Shown: positions 1 to 5,048 of the stretch, piece after piece
How positions within the stretch are numbered: position 1 is the stretch's first letter
Layout of the letters: each line of letters starts with the position of its first letter
Assembly: GCA_030040475.1 (NCBI GenBank)
Contig: JASHTQ010000597.1
Span: 1-5,131, forward strand
DNA from: Streptosporangiaceae bacterium
Lineage (GTDB): Bacteria; Actinomycetota; Actinomycetes; Streptosporangiales; Streptosporangiaceae
Reading direction: 5' to 3'
Length of the DNA stretch: 5,131 nt
Made by a program: the position numbers and the translations under genes
The notes under the pieces: generated by a model
Seen by the model: the letters and a program-made list of their open reading frames with translations, nothing else
Databases searched by the model: none
What the model was told of the DNA's origin: nothing

Positions 1-288
1 GTCGTCGTGCGGATGGGACTCCCGCCACAGCAGCCCGTCCGCCGGGTGCAGCGCGACCGGCGCCTCGTCCCGCTCGGCCACCTGCACGGCGGCGGCGACG
101 TGCTCGGCGTGGCCGTGCGTGCAGATCACCGCGAGCACCTCGCGATCGCCTACCGTGTCGAGCACGGCTGCCGCGTCGGTGCCCGGATCGACGACGATGA
201 CCTCGTCGTCGTCGCCGATTATCCAGGCGTGGATCTCGTCGCCGCCGTCGGCGGCCGGCGACGAGACGTGCTCGATGCGTGTGGTCAT
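1..288 (-). CDS. MBL-fold metallo-hydrolase, N-terminal part (cut by window edge)
   Basis: This is the first 96 residues of a metallo-beta-lactamase-fold hydrolase; the rest lies beyond the left edge. The ATG at 288 is preceded by a strong Shine-Dalgarno run (AGGAAGGAAG, 296-305) seven bases upstream. The typical opening of the fold is visible: a short strand, AWIIGDDDEVIVVDPG (residues 21-36) leading to the conserved Asp34, then the metal motif THGHAEH at residues 57-63. The usual motif is HxHxDH; here Glu62 replaces the Asp that normally helps bind the second metal. LHPADGLLW (80-88) also fits the family. From memory it resembles the actinomycete MBL proteins often found beside S-(hydroxymethyl)mycothiol dehydrogenase, so a thioester or thiol-adduct hydrolase is possible, but the substrate cannot be read from this fragment. 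It is the last visible gene of a unit with MarC (59-base gap). The fold assignment is firm and the substrate unknown. Confidence 0.85.
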   Translation of the reverse strand, partial: MTTRIEHVSSPAADGGDEIHAWIIGDDDEVIVVDPGTDAAAVLDTVGDREVLAVICTHGHAEHVAAAVQVAERDEAPVALHPADGLLWRESHPHDD

Positions 289-347
289 CGCGGTGCTTCC
301 TTCCTCGCGTCCCCGCACCCGCCGACCTTCCTACCACAGGAACCCGG

Positions 348-950
348 TCACGCGCTGTGCGCGTAGGCGATGACGGAATCCGCGACCAGCTGGACGGCGA
401 TGGCGGCGAGGAGCAGCCCGGCGATCCTGGTCAGCAGCTCGACGCCGTTGTCGGTCAGCACCCGGTGCAGCACGGGCGCGAAGCGCAGCGCCAGCCAGGC
501 CGCGACGGCCACCGCGATGATGGCCCCGGCGAGGGCGAATCCCTCGCCCGCCCCGCGAGCGCGCTGGACGTAGAGCATCGTCGCCACGATCGCGCCCGGC
601 CCGGCGAGCAGCGGCGTTCCGAGCGGCACGAACGCCACGTTTGCCCGGTCCAGCTCGGCCGGGCTGGGCTCGGTGGCCTTGCCGGTCAGCAGCTCCAGCG
701 CGACAAGCAGCAGGAGCAGGCCGCCAGCTCCCTCCAGGGCGGGCAAGCCGACCCCGAGATAGTCCAGGATCGTCCGGCCGAACAGGGCGAACACCACGAT
801 GACGCCGAAGGCCACGACGGCGGCCTGCCAGGCCAGGATGTTACGGTCCCTGGCGGACCTGTCCTTGGTCAGCCCGAGGAACACCGGCACGGTACCCGCC
901 GGGTCGGTGATCACGAACAGGGTGACGAAGACCTCCCAGAAGAACTTCAC
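348..950 (-). CDS. MarC family integral membrane protein
   Basis: This is a complete 200-residue polytopic membrane protein of the MarC family (close to the usual 200-220 residues). Family hallmarks visible are DPAGTVPVF at residues 16-24 in the first helix, a glycine/leucine-rich third helix ending in ALELL (about 74-88), and PLLAGPGAI at 113-121. About six hydrophobic helices can be placed near 5-27, 40-60, 70-90, 112-130, 138-158 and 172-195. The family was once linked to multiple antibiotic resistance in E. coli, but that role was later withdrawn and the transported substrate is still unclear, so no resistance function should be inferred. The start is GTG at 950, with AGGA at 958-961 seven bases upstream. 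It begins 27 bases after the stop of the small membrane protein upstream and ends 59 bases before the MBL hydrolase, all on one strand, so co-transcription is likely. The family call is secure and the physiological role unknown. Confidence 0.92.
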   Translation of the reverse strand: MKFFWEVFVTLFVITDPAGTVPVFLGLTKDRSARDRNILAWQAAVVAFGVIVVFALFGRTILDYLGVGLPALEGAGGLLLLLVALELLTGKATEPSPAELDRANVAFVPLGTPLLAGPGAIVATMLYVQRARGAGEGFALAGAIIAVAVAAWLALRFAPVLHRVLTDNGVELLTRIAGLLLAAIAVQLVADSVIAYAHSA

Positions 951-977
951 CGGGTGTTCCTGACCGGCGGCGCGGGA

Positions 978-1490
978 TCAGCTCTCGTGGCCTGCGCCCG
1001 CATCGACGGGTCCTTCCTTGTCCGCCCGGCGCCGGCGCAGGGCGCGGACCAGCGGCAGGGCAGCAAAGTAGGTGCCCGCCGCGGCGATGCCCGCGATGCC
1101 TATGTCGACCGATATCCGGCCCTGTTTCGCCCAGTAGACGTCCTTCAGGTCCAGCAGCAGGGCGAACTCATCGACGATGAGGGCGAGCCCGGCGCCGTAG
1201 CTGAGCGCCACTGCCGGATGCCTGCGCTGCCGGTCCTCGCCGTGGACCGCGAGGCCGCCGACCCCGCTGACCAGGCCGATGCCCCACATGTAGTGGTGCA
1301 GGTGCTCGCCGCCGACGCTGAGGTTGCCGAACGGGCCCTTGCCCTCCTTGATGCTGTACGTGATGCCCCGGACCGCGCCGAACGTGCCGGCGAAGCCGAG
1401 CCAGCTGAGCAGCGCCGACCGCTGCGTCGCGTCCAGGTCGTTATGGAAGACGTCTCGGACGTCCCTCGCGAGCGACGATGTGATAGTCAT
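978..1490 (-). CDS. Conserved small integral membrane protein (HLHH / DEFALLL type)
   Basis: This 170-residue protein has about four membrane segments, near residues 27-47, 66-83, 93-113 and 130-149, and ends in a charged tail rich in Arg, Lys and Asp. Two segments stand out: GEHLHHYMWGI (61-71), a histidine cluster at the head of helix two, and IVDEFALLLDLKDVYW (105-120), acidic residues within and after helix three. I recognise this as a type of uncharacterised actinobacterial membrane protein but know of no function; His and Asp/Glu near helices could bind metal or carry protons, which is speculation. I chose ATG 1490 rather than an in-frame start at 1559, because the longer form would run through the terminator stem of the neighbouring gene and would add a proline-rich, non-hydrophobic leader. 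There is no Shine-Dalgarno sequence before 1490, but TATCGT lies six bases upstream, as expected for a leaderless transcript. It is followed 27 bases later by MarC. Confidence 0.8.
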   Translation of the reverse strand: MTITSSLARDVRDVFHNDLDATQRSALLSWLGFAGTFGAVRGITYSIKEGKGPFGNLSVGGEHLHHYMWGIGLVSGVGGLAVHGEDRQRRHPAVALSYGAGLALIVDEFALLLDLKDVYWAKQGRISVDIGIAGIAAAGTYFAALPLVRALRRRRADKEGPVDAGAGHES

Positions 1491-1496
1491 CCAGGC

Positions 1497-1502
1497 ACGA
1501 TA
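1497..1502 (-). promoter_or_regulatory. Candidate -10 box for a leaderless membrane-protein gene
   Basis: TATCGT on the minus strand fits the TAnnnT pattern and ends six bases before ATG 1490, so transcription would begin at or next to the A of the start codon. No Shine-Dalgarno sequence is present, which agrees with leaderless translation, a common mode in actinomycetes. No convincing -35 box is seen; the upstream space is taken by the terminator hairpin of the preceding gene. Confidence 0.4.
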
Positions 1503-1528
1503 CCCGCCCGGGTTCGGCAGGCACGGCA

Positions 1529-1559
1529 GTGGCGCCGGCCCTTGACGGGCCGGCGCCAC
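1529..1559 (-). terminator. Terminator hairpin of secreted-protein gene copy A
   Basis: A perfect 13-bp inverted repeat (GTGGCGCCGGCCC and its complement) encloses a five-base loop and begins 18 bases after the stop codon of copy A. There is no U-tract, as is usual for GC-rich actinomycetes. The core GGCGCCGGCCC is the same as in the terminator of copy B. Confidence 0.85.
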
Positions 1560-1577
1560 CTGGTAAATCGAGGCTGA

Positions 1578-2357
1578 CTAGTTCAGCACACCGAAGTCGC
1601 CGCCCCACAGCTGGTTGTCGTCGACAGTGCCCAGCTCGGGCCCGAACGGGAAGCCCTGCGAGAAGCCGGTGATGTTGTCGACCTCAAGCTGCGGCCGCGG
1701 CATGTCGGTCGGGTACCCGTCGGTCGGGTAGGTGAGCACGAACGGCTGGGAGAAGTTGTTGTCCGAGCCGTTGATCAGCGGCACGTACGCGTTGAACAGC
1801 GTCGATGGCGAGTCGGAAAGGTCCGCGACCCAGACCGTCTTGGCGGAGACGCCACACGGCTGGAGGGAGACCTTCTCCTCCTGGTAGGCGGTGCTGGCAA
1901 CGCCCATGCACAGGCCGCTGTCCACGCCGTAAGGCGCGTACTCGATCTCGAACGCCGGGTCGTTGAGGGTCGCCGTGGGGTCCCCGTAGCAGTCCGGGAA
2001 GTTGTCGCCCGCGATGCAGCCATAGTGCAGAGCCAGGGCAGCGCTTACCATGTCGGCCGCGTAGTAGTCGGCCACGGTGCCCTGGAAGGCAGCGGTCCAG
2101 TCCTCGGCCGGGTCGCTGTTGGCGGTGCGGAACAGGATGACCGGCTGGCCAACCTTCTCACCCTGGCGCAGGACGTCAAGCACGTAGTTCGGGCTGTGGT
2201 GCGTGCCGAACTGGTGGCTGAAGATGTCCGGGCAGAGAACGCCACACGACGGCGTGGCCGCACTCGCGGTCCCCGCGCTAAGCGCGCCGGCCATGCCGAC
2301 GCCACCGAGCAGCGTCAGCGCCGCGGTCGCGGCGAAGGCCTTGCTCTTCATTGACAT
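1578..2357 (-). CDS. Secreted cysteine-containing protein, ricin-B-like, paralogue copy A
   Basis: This 259-residue exported protein has a Sec signal peptide: MSMKSK, a hydrophobic stretch (residues 7-26) and a signal peptidase site after ASA (residue 33), leaving about 226 mature residues. The mature part starts ATPSCGVLC (Cys38, Cys42), continues with VLDVLRQGEKVGQPVIL (59-75), and has a segment LCMGVAS...VSLQPCG...VWVAD (149-179) that resembles one repeat of a ricin-type beta-trefoil (Cys, Cys, then W). It ends DDNQLWGGDFGVLN. Six mature cysteines (38, 42, 114, 123, 150, 168) suggest three disulfides outside the cell. An 18-residue insertion (about 113-135) carrying Cys114 and Cys123 is absent from copy B. 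The start at 2357 is set by AAGGAG at 2366-2371, eight bases upstream; a longer in-frame start at 2417 would place this signal inside the gene and precede the signal peptide by 20 residues. It is monocistronic with its own promoter and terminator. The function is unknown; extracellular ligand or carbohydrate binding is a guess from the trefoil-like segment. Confidence 0.88.
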   Translation of the reverse strand: MSMKSKAFAATAALTLLGGVGMAGALSAGTASAATPSCGVLCPDIFSHQFGTHHSPNYVLDVLRQGEKVGQPVILFRTANSDPAEDWTAAFQGTVADYYAADMVSAALALHYGCIAGDNFPDCYGDPTATLNDPAFEIEYAPYGVDSGLCMGVASTAYQEEKVSLQPCGVSAKTVWVADLSDSPSTLFNAYVPLINGSDNNFSQPFVLTYPTDGYPTDMPRPQLEVDNITGFSQGFPFGPELGTVDDNQLWGGDFGVLN

Positions 2358-2365
2358 GAATGTTT

Positions 2366-2371
2366 CTCCTT
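2366..2371 (-). promoter_or_regulatory. Ribosome binding site deciding the start of copy A
   Basis: AAGGAG lies eight bases before ATG 2357. It excludes the longer reading (ATG 2417), and its spacing to the next in-frame ATG at 2351 (14 bases) is too long. Confidence 0.85.
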
Positions 2372-2376
2372 GTACT

Positions 2377-2401
2377 ACAGCCGTACCCTGCGTACGGCTG
2401 T
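2377..2401 (-). promoter_or_regulatory. Leader hairpin before secreted-protein gene copy A
   Basis: A perfect 10-bp inverted repeat (ACAGCCGTAC / GTACGGCTGT) with a five-base loop lies in the untranslated leader, its base five nucleotides from the Shine-Dalgarno sequence. Copy B has a hairpin in the corresponding place, with a compensatory pair change in the shared CCGTAC/CCGTGC stem. It could protect the 5' end of the message or adjust ribosome access. It is not a terminator, as it has no U-tract and sits directly before the ribosome binding site. Confidence 0.6.
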
Positions 2402-2460
2402 CCGCTGAGAGCGTCACTGCCCGATGTGAGCAGCACGGTACAGCGAGTTACATTGATAAG

Positions 2461-2487
2461 GACGCCGATCACGGAGAGTTGGTTGTC
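2461..2487 (-). promoter_or_regulatory. Candidate ECF-type promoter of copy A
   Basis: On the minus strand GACAACC (2487-2481) is followed after 15 bases by GCGTC (2465-2461). An AAC-containing -35 and a CGTC -10 at this spacing are typical of ECF sigma factors. The same two boxes at the same spacing lie before copy B. The predicted leader is about 97 bases and contains the hairpin. The surrounding gene-free stretch 2358-2569 also holds an A/T-rich TAAAAT (minus strand, 2508-2503) that could be a second, housekeeping-like -10, but I see no good -35 for it and no clear terminator for the PHP gene. Confidence 0.5.
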
Positions 2488-2569
2488 GAGTAGCGCACAG
2501 TTATTTTACTGCGGATCGGTAACGGTCGTTGGACACATCAGGATCAGCAGTCAAATTCCTACCGATAGC

Positions 2570-3418
2570 TCAATTTCTCCTCAGCGGTTCGTTTCCCGAG
2601 GCCTGGGCCATCAGCCGCCAGTAAGAATCCTCCGGCGTCGTCTCCGCGCCGATCCGGTAACCGGTAAGGCTGCCGTGATCGTCGCTGCCGCCCGTGGGCA
2701 CCAGACCGAGCTCGCGGCACGTTCCGAGCAGCCGGGCCCGCCGTGACTTCGGCTGGTCGGGATGGAATACCTCCACCCCGGCCAGGCCTGCCGCCGCCAG
2801 CTCCGCGATCTGCTCGTCGCCGGCCTGCCATTGCTGCCGTTCCGCCCGGGGATGGGCGAGTACCGTGACGCCGCCAGCCGCACGGACCAGGCGGATCGCG
2901 TGCGCGGGATCGAGCGCGTACCTGCCCACGTAGGCGCGGCCGCCGTCACCGATCCAGTCGGCTGTGAACGCCTCGCCCGGCTCGGCGATGACGCCACTCG
3001 CGGCCATCGCGCGGGCGATGTGCGGGCGGCCGACCACGGACGTCCCCGCGATGGCGGACACCTGATCCCAGCTGACCGGGACGCCGAGGTCCGCCAGCCG
3101 GGCGACCATGGCGCGGGCGCGGTGCACGCGGTCGTCGCGGATGCGCCGGGTCTGCGCGGCCAGCTCGGGATCGTCGAGGTCGAACAGGTACGCCAGCAGG
3201 TGAATGCTGTGACCCGCCTGCCGACAGGACAATTCCATGCCGGGCACCAGCGTCATCCGGGCCGGCCGGGCCTGCCGCGCGGGCGCCAGGCCCGCGACGG
3301 TGTCGTGGTCGGTCAGCGCCACCGCGTCCAGGCCCGCCAGCGCGGCGCGGCGCATCACCTCGGCCGGGGAGTCGGTCCCGTCCGAGGCGTCGCTGTGCAC
3401 ATGAAGGTCCGCGCGCAT
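2570..3418 (-). CDS. PHP-domain metal-dependent phosphoesterase (YciV/RNase AM-like)
   Basis: This complete 282-residue PHP-domain protein belongs to the group that includes E. coli YciV (RNase AM, about 290 residues) and the 3',5'-nucleoside bisphosphate phosphatase of Chromobacterium. All metal-binding motifs are present in order: DLHVHSDASDG (His6, His8, Asp13), LTDHDT (Asp37, His38), GMELS (Glu62), IHLLAY (His73), GRPHIAR (His132), LAHP (His188), FHPDQ (His218) and GGSDDHG (Asp245, His247). An intact three-metal phosphoesterase is therefore expected, acting in the cytoplasm on nucleotides or on 5' ends of RNA; the exact substrate is inferred from the family. I chose ATG 3418 because PHP proteins of this type begin M-R-x-D-L-H; ATG 3430 (four residues longer) is equally poor in Shine-Dalgarno sequence and cannot be excluded. 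It starts 31 bases after the stop of the DUF6758-like gene, so the two are probably co-transcribed and may be translationally coupled. Confidence 0.92.
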   Translation of the reverse strand: MRADLHVHSDASDGTDSPAEVMRRAALAGLDAVALTDHDTVAGLAPARQARPARMTLVPGMELSCRQAGHSIHLLAYLFDLDDPELAAQTRRIRDDRVHRARAMVARLADLGVPVSWDQVSAIAGTSVVGRPHIARAMAASGVIAEPGEAFTADWIGDGGRAYVGRYALDPAHAIRLVRAAGGVTVLAHPRAERQQWQAGDEQIAELAAAGLAGVEVFHPDQPKSRRARLLGTCRELGLVPTGGSDDHGSLTGYRIGAETTPEDSYWRLMAQASGNEPLRRN

Positions 3419-3449
3419 CGCGCCGCCCATCGTAAGGCCCGGGACCCGG

Positions 3450-4115
3450 TCAGTTGGCGGCGGGCAGCCGCGGGGAGACGGCCCCGAAGGGCAGGTCGAT
3501 GTCCTGACCCGGATCGCGCAGGTCACGCAGCTCGATCGGCTCGAGCAGCAGGACCCCCGCGGTATCGGGCCACAGCACGAGCCACAGCCAGTGGCCCTTG
3601 ATCTCGCCCGCGAACACGGCGCGATCCGGCGATTCCACCTGCCAGAGCGGAAACTCGTGATTGCCGAACGAGACCGTGGCCACCGATGGCGCACAGGCGA
3701 AGTCCGCTCCCGGGTCGACGCCGTCCAGGCCCGCCAGCGCCGCGCCCAGGCCGACACCCGGCTCCTCGGCCACCACCAGCATGTCGGCGGGCCCGCCGAG
3801 CAGAGGGTTCGGGCCGGAGATCGCCACCGCGCAGGCACGGGCGCCCGTCCGCTCGTCGCCCGCGCCCGCGAAGCCCGCCACCAGCCAGCCGACCGGCAGC
3901 GGCCATGGCAGCCAGACCGGCACGCCGGCGATGCGCAGCAGCCCGTCGAGTCCCTCCCTGGAGGAGTTGAAGGCGGGGAGCAAGGGATGGACCTCGCCGT
4001 GCCAGTCGCAGCGCCAGGCGCTGGACCACGCCGTCGGCTCTTGGAGGGCCCTGCTGCACCGCGGGCATGCCGGGGGCAGGTGCCGGTGACTCTCCTGGCT
4101 CACGGTGAACCTCAT
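3450..4115 (-). CDS. DUF6758-like protein with N-terminal zinc-ribbon motif
   Basis: This is a complete 221-residue cytoplasmic protein without signal peptide or membrane helices. Residues 17-39 contain CPRC...CDWH (Cys17, Cys20, Cys36, His39), a likely zinc site, followed by EVHPLLPAF. The rest is a conserved domain with VPVWLPWPLPVGWLVAGF (66-83), a run around DMLVVAEEPGVGLGAALAGLDG, and HWLWLVLWPDTAG near residue 180. The C-terminus LPFGAVSPRLPAAN fits what I remember of the Streptomyces proteins named DUF6758, commonly found directly before a PHP-domain gene as here; no molecular function is known to me. The start is uncertain: GTG 4118, ATG 4115 and GTG 4103 are in frame, and only 4103 has a passable AGG six bases upstream. 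TACTTT at 4129-4124 (minus strand) could serve as a -10 for a nearly leaderless message. The family name is from memory and not checked by search. Confidence 0.82.
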   Translation of the reverse strand: MRFTVSQESHRHLPPACPRCSRALQEPTAWSSAWRCDWHGEVHPLLPAFNSSREGLDGLLRIAGVPVWLPWPLPVGWLVAGFAGAGDERTGARACAVAISGPNPLLGGPADMLVVAEEPGVGLGAALAGLDGVDPGADFACAPSVATVSFGNHEFPLWQVESPDRAVFAGEIKGHWLWLVLWPDTAGVLLLEPIELRDLRDPGQDIDLPFGAVSPRLPAAN

Positions 4116-4222
4116 CACGACTCAAAGTAATCGTTGCTGTTCTAGACGTGAGCGTACTACCCCACGCTGCCGCGGAACATGCCCGCTGCGGCGCGGGGCA
4201 GCCGGCCGTCCCCGGACACGGC

Positions 4223-4254
4223 GATGGCGCCGGCCCAGCGGGGCCGGCGCCATC
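4223..4254 (-). terminator. Terminator hairpin of secreted-protein gene copy B
   Basis: A perfect 14-bp inverted repeat (GATGGCGCCGGCCC and its complement) with a four-base loop lies 17 bases after the stop of copy B. The core GGCGCCGGCCC matches the copy A terminator, while the outer pairs and loop differ. It separates copy B from the DUF6758-like gene, whose start is 107 bases further on; that gap (4116-4222) holds no gene. Confidence 0.85.
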
Positions 4255-4271
4255 GGAGGCGGAACCGGAAC

Positions 4272-4955
4272 TTACTTCAGGACGCCGAAGTTGGCACCCC
4301 ACAGCTGGTTGTCGTAGACGGCGCCGTTGGAGTACTTCGACAGCGTCCACGTGGTCAGCTGAGGCCGCGGGTTGTCGGTCGGATAGGCGTTACCCGGGTA
4401 GTTCAGCACGTACGGGTTCGAGAAGTTGGTGTCCGCGCCGTTGATCAGCGGGACGTAGCCACCGAAGACCGTGTCGTAGGAGTCGGCGACCCAGAGGGTC
4501 CTGGCGCTCTCGCCGCACGGTTCGAGGGCGACCTTCGTGCCGTCGGCCGGAGTGCTGCCGACGCCCACGCACAGGTTGCTGTCCGCGCCGTAAGGCGTGT
4601 ACTCGATCTCGTAGGCCTCGAAGTGCGAGTAGTGCAGGTTCAGCGCCGCCGAGGCCAGGCCTGCCTCGTAGAAGTCGTACACCGTGCCCTGCGCCGAGAT
4701 GGTGAAGTCCTCAGCCGGGTCGCTGTTGCTGGTCCGGTACAGGATGATCGGCTGGCCGACCTTGGCGCCCTGGCGCAGCACGTCGAGAACGAAGGCCGGG
4801 CTCCGGTGCGTGCCGAACTCGCGGTTGAACAGGTCGAGGCAGCGGTGGCCGCAGGACGGCGTGGCCGCACTCGCGCTGAGCGTGCCAACCGCGCTGACGC
4901 CACCGACCAGCGTCAGCGTGGCCGCAGCCGCGATGACCTTGCTCTTGATGGACAT
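4272..4955 (-). CDS. Secreted cysteine-containing protein, ricin-B-like, paralogue copy B
   Basis: This 227-residue exported protein is a paralogue of the gene at 1578-2357. The signal peptide is MSIKSK plus a hydrophobic core (residues 7-26) with cleavage after ASA at residue 30, leaving about 197 mature residues. Shared blocks include ATPSCGHRC (Cys35, Cys39), FGTHRSPAFVLDVLRQG, TSNSDPAEDF, EIEYTPYGADSNLCVGV, VALEPCGESARTLWVAD, YVPLINGADTNFSNPYVL, YPTDNPRPQL and the end YDNQLWGANFGVLK. Four mature cysteines (35, 39, 129, 147) allow two disulfides, most simply 35-39 and 129-147. The Cys129...Cys147...Trp155 segment looks like one ricin-B trefoil repeat, but three full repeats are not evident. 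The start is fixed by AGGAGG at 4964-4969, eight bases upstream. It is monocistronic, with its own promoter region, leader hairpin and terminator. No enzyme motif is seen. An extracellular binding or structural role is inferred only from secretion and the trefoil-like segment. Confidence 0.88.
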   Translation of the reverse strand: MSIKSKVIAAAATLTLVGGVSAVGTLSASAATPSCGHRCLDLFNREFGTHRSPAFVLDVLRQGAKVGQPIILYRTSNSDPAEDFTISAQGTVYDFYEAGLASAALNLHYSHFEAYEIEYTPYGADSNLCVGVGSTPADGTKVALEPCGESARTLWVADSYDTVFGGYVPLINGADTNFSNPYVLNYPGNAYPTDNPRPQLTTWTLSKYSNGAVYDNQLWGANFGVLK

Positions 4956-4963
4956 ACTTGGTT

Positions 4964-4969
4964 CCTCCT
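4964..4969 (-). promoter_or_regulatory. Strong ribosome binding site of copy B
   Basis: AGGAGG lies eight bases before ATG 4955, the same spacing as in copy A. Such a strong site suggests high translation. Confidence 0.85.
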
Positions 4970-4980
4970 AGGACCCGCGG

Positions 4981-4997
4981 CCGTGCCCCGTGCACGG
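4981..4997 (-). promoter_or_regulatory. Leader hairpin before secreted-protein gene copy B
   Basis: A six-bp stem CCGTGC/GCACGG with a five-base loop lies 11 bases upstream of the Shine-Dalgarno sequence. It corresponds in place and loop length to the hairpin of copy A (CCGTAC/GTACGG); the A-T pair there is a G-C pair here, so both sides changed together and pairing is kept. The stem is short on its own; the comparison with copy A is the main support. Confidence 0.45.
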
Positions 4998-5048
4998 ACC
5001 GCCGAGCCGGCCAGGGCAGGGGCGGCTGACCTGATCGCTCATTAAAGT

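Larger units (their letters stand above)
1529..2487 (-). repeat. Duplicated secreted-protein transcription unit, copy A
   Basis: This is one of two diverged direct repeats that include promoter boxes, leader hairpin, coding sequence and terminator. The other copy is at 4223-5075 in the same orientation. The similarity is moderate at the DNA level and clear at the protein level. No flanking target-site duplication or transposase is visible, so the mechanism of duplication is not known. Confidence 0.6.

Noticed and set aside
1491..1559. Longer start for the 170-residue membrane protein
   Set aside because: The extension translates the terminator stem of copy A, is proline-rich, and has no ribosome binding site.
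279..1577. Long open frame on the plus strand (432 codons)
   Set aside because: It runs antisense to MarC and the small membrane protein, its product is a Gln/Arg/Asp-rich composition without domains, and it crosses a terminator hairpin. Such frames are common opposite GC-rich genes.
2377..2401. The hairpin upstream of copy A as a terminator of the PHP gene
   Set aside because: It lies five bases from a strong Shine-Dalgarno sequence, has no U-tract, and is more than 160 bases past the PHP stop. A matching hairpin occurs in the copy B leader, where no PHP gene precedes it in this window.
2358..2417. Longer start (ATG 2417) for secreted protein A
   Set aside because: The added 20 residues contain the ribosome binding site and the leader hairpin and would bury the signal peptide. 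Copy B starts at the equivalent of 2357.
2358..2569. Search for a small gene, RNA gene or insertion-sequence end in the 212-base gap
   Set aside because: Short frames here have no ribosome binding site or recognisable product, and no tRNA-like fold or terminal inverted repeat is visible. The gap is explained by promoter and leader.
3419..3838. Upstream extension of the PHP frame to 3838
   Set aside because: The extra 140 residues are Arg/Ser/Pro-rich shadow sequence within the DUF6758-like gene in another frame. PHP proteins begin at the DLHxHS motif, as given by ATG 3418.
3523..4350. Minus-strand open frame of 275 codons across the DUF6758-like gene
   Set aside because: It overlaps a conserved gene in another frame, crosses the copy B terminator and stop, and is compositionally typical of an out-of-frame GC-rich reading.
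4179..5045. Plus-strand open frame of 288 codons opposite copy B
   Set aside because: It is antisense to a gene with a clear signal peptide, ribosome binding site and paralogue. The product is low-complexity Arg/Val/Ala with no motif.
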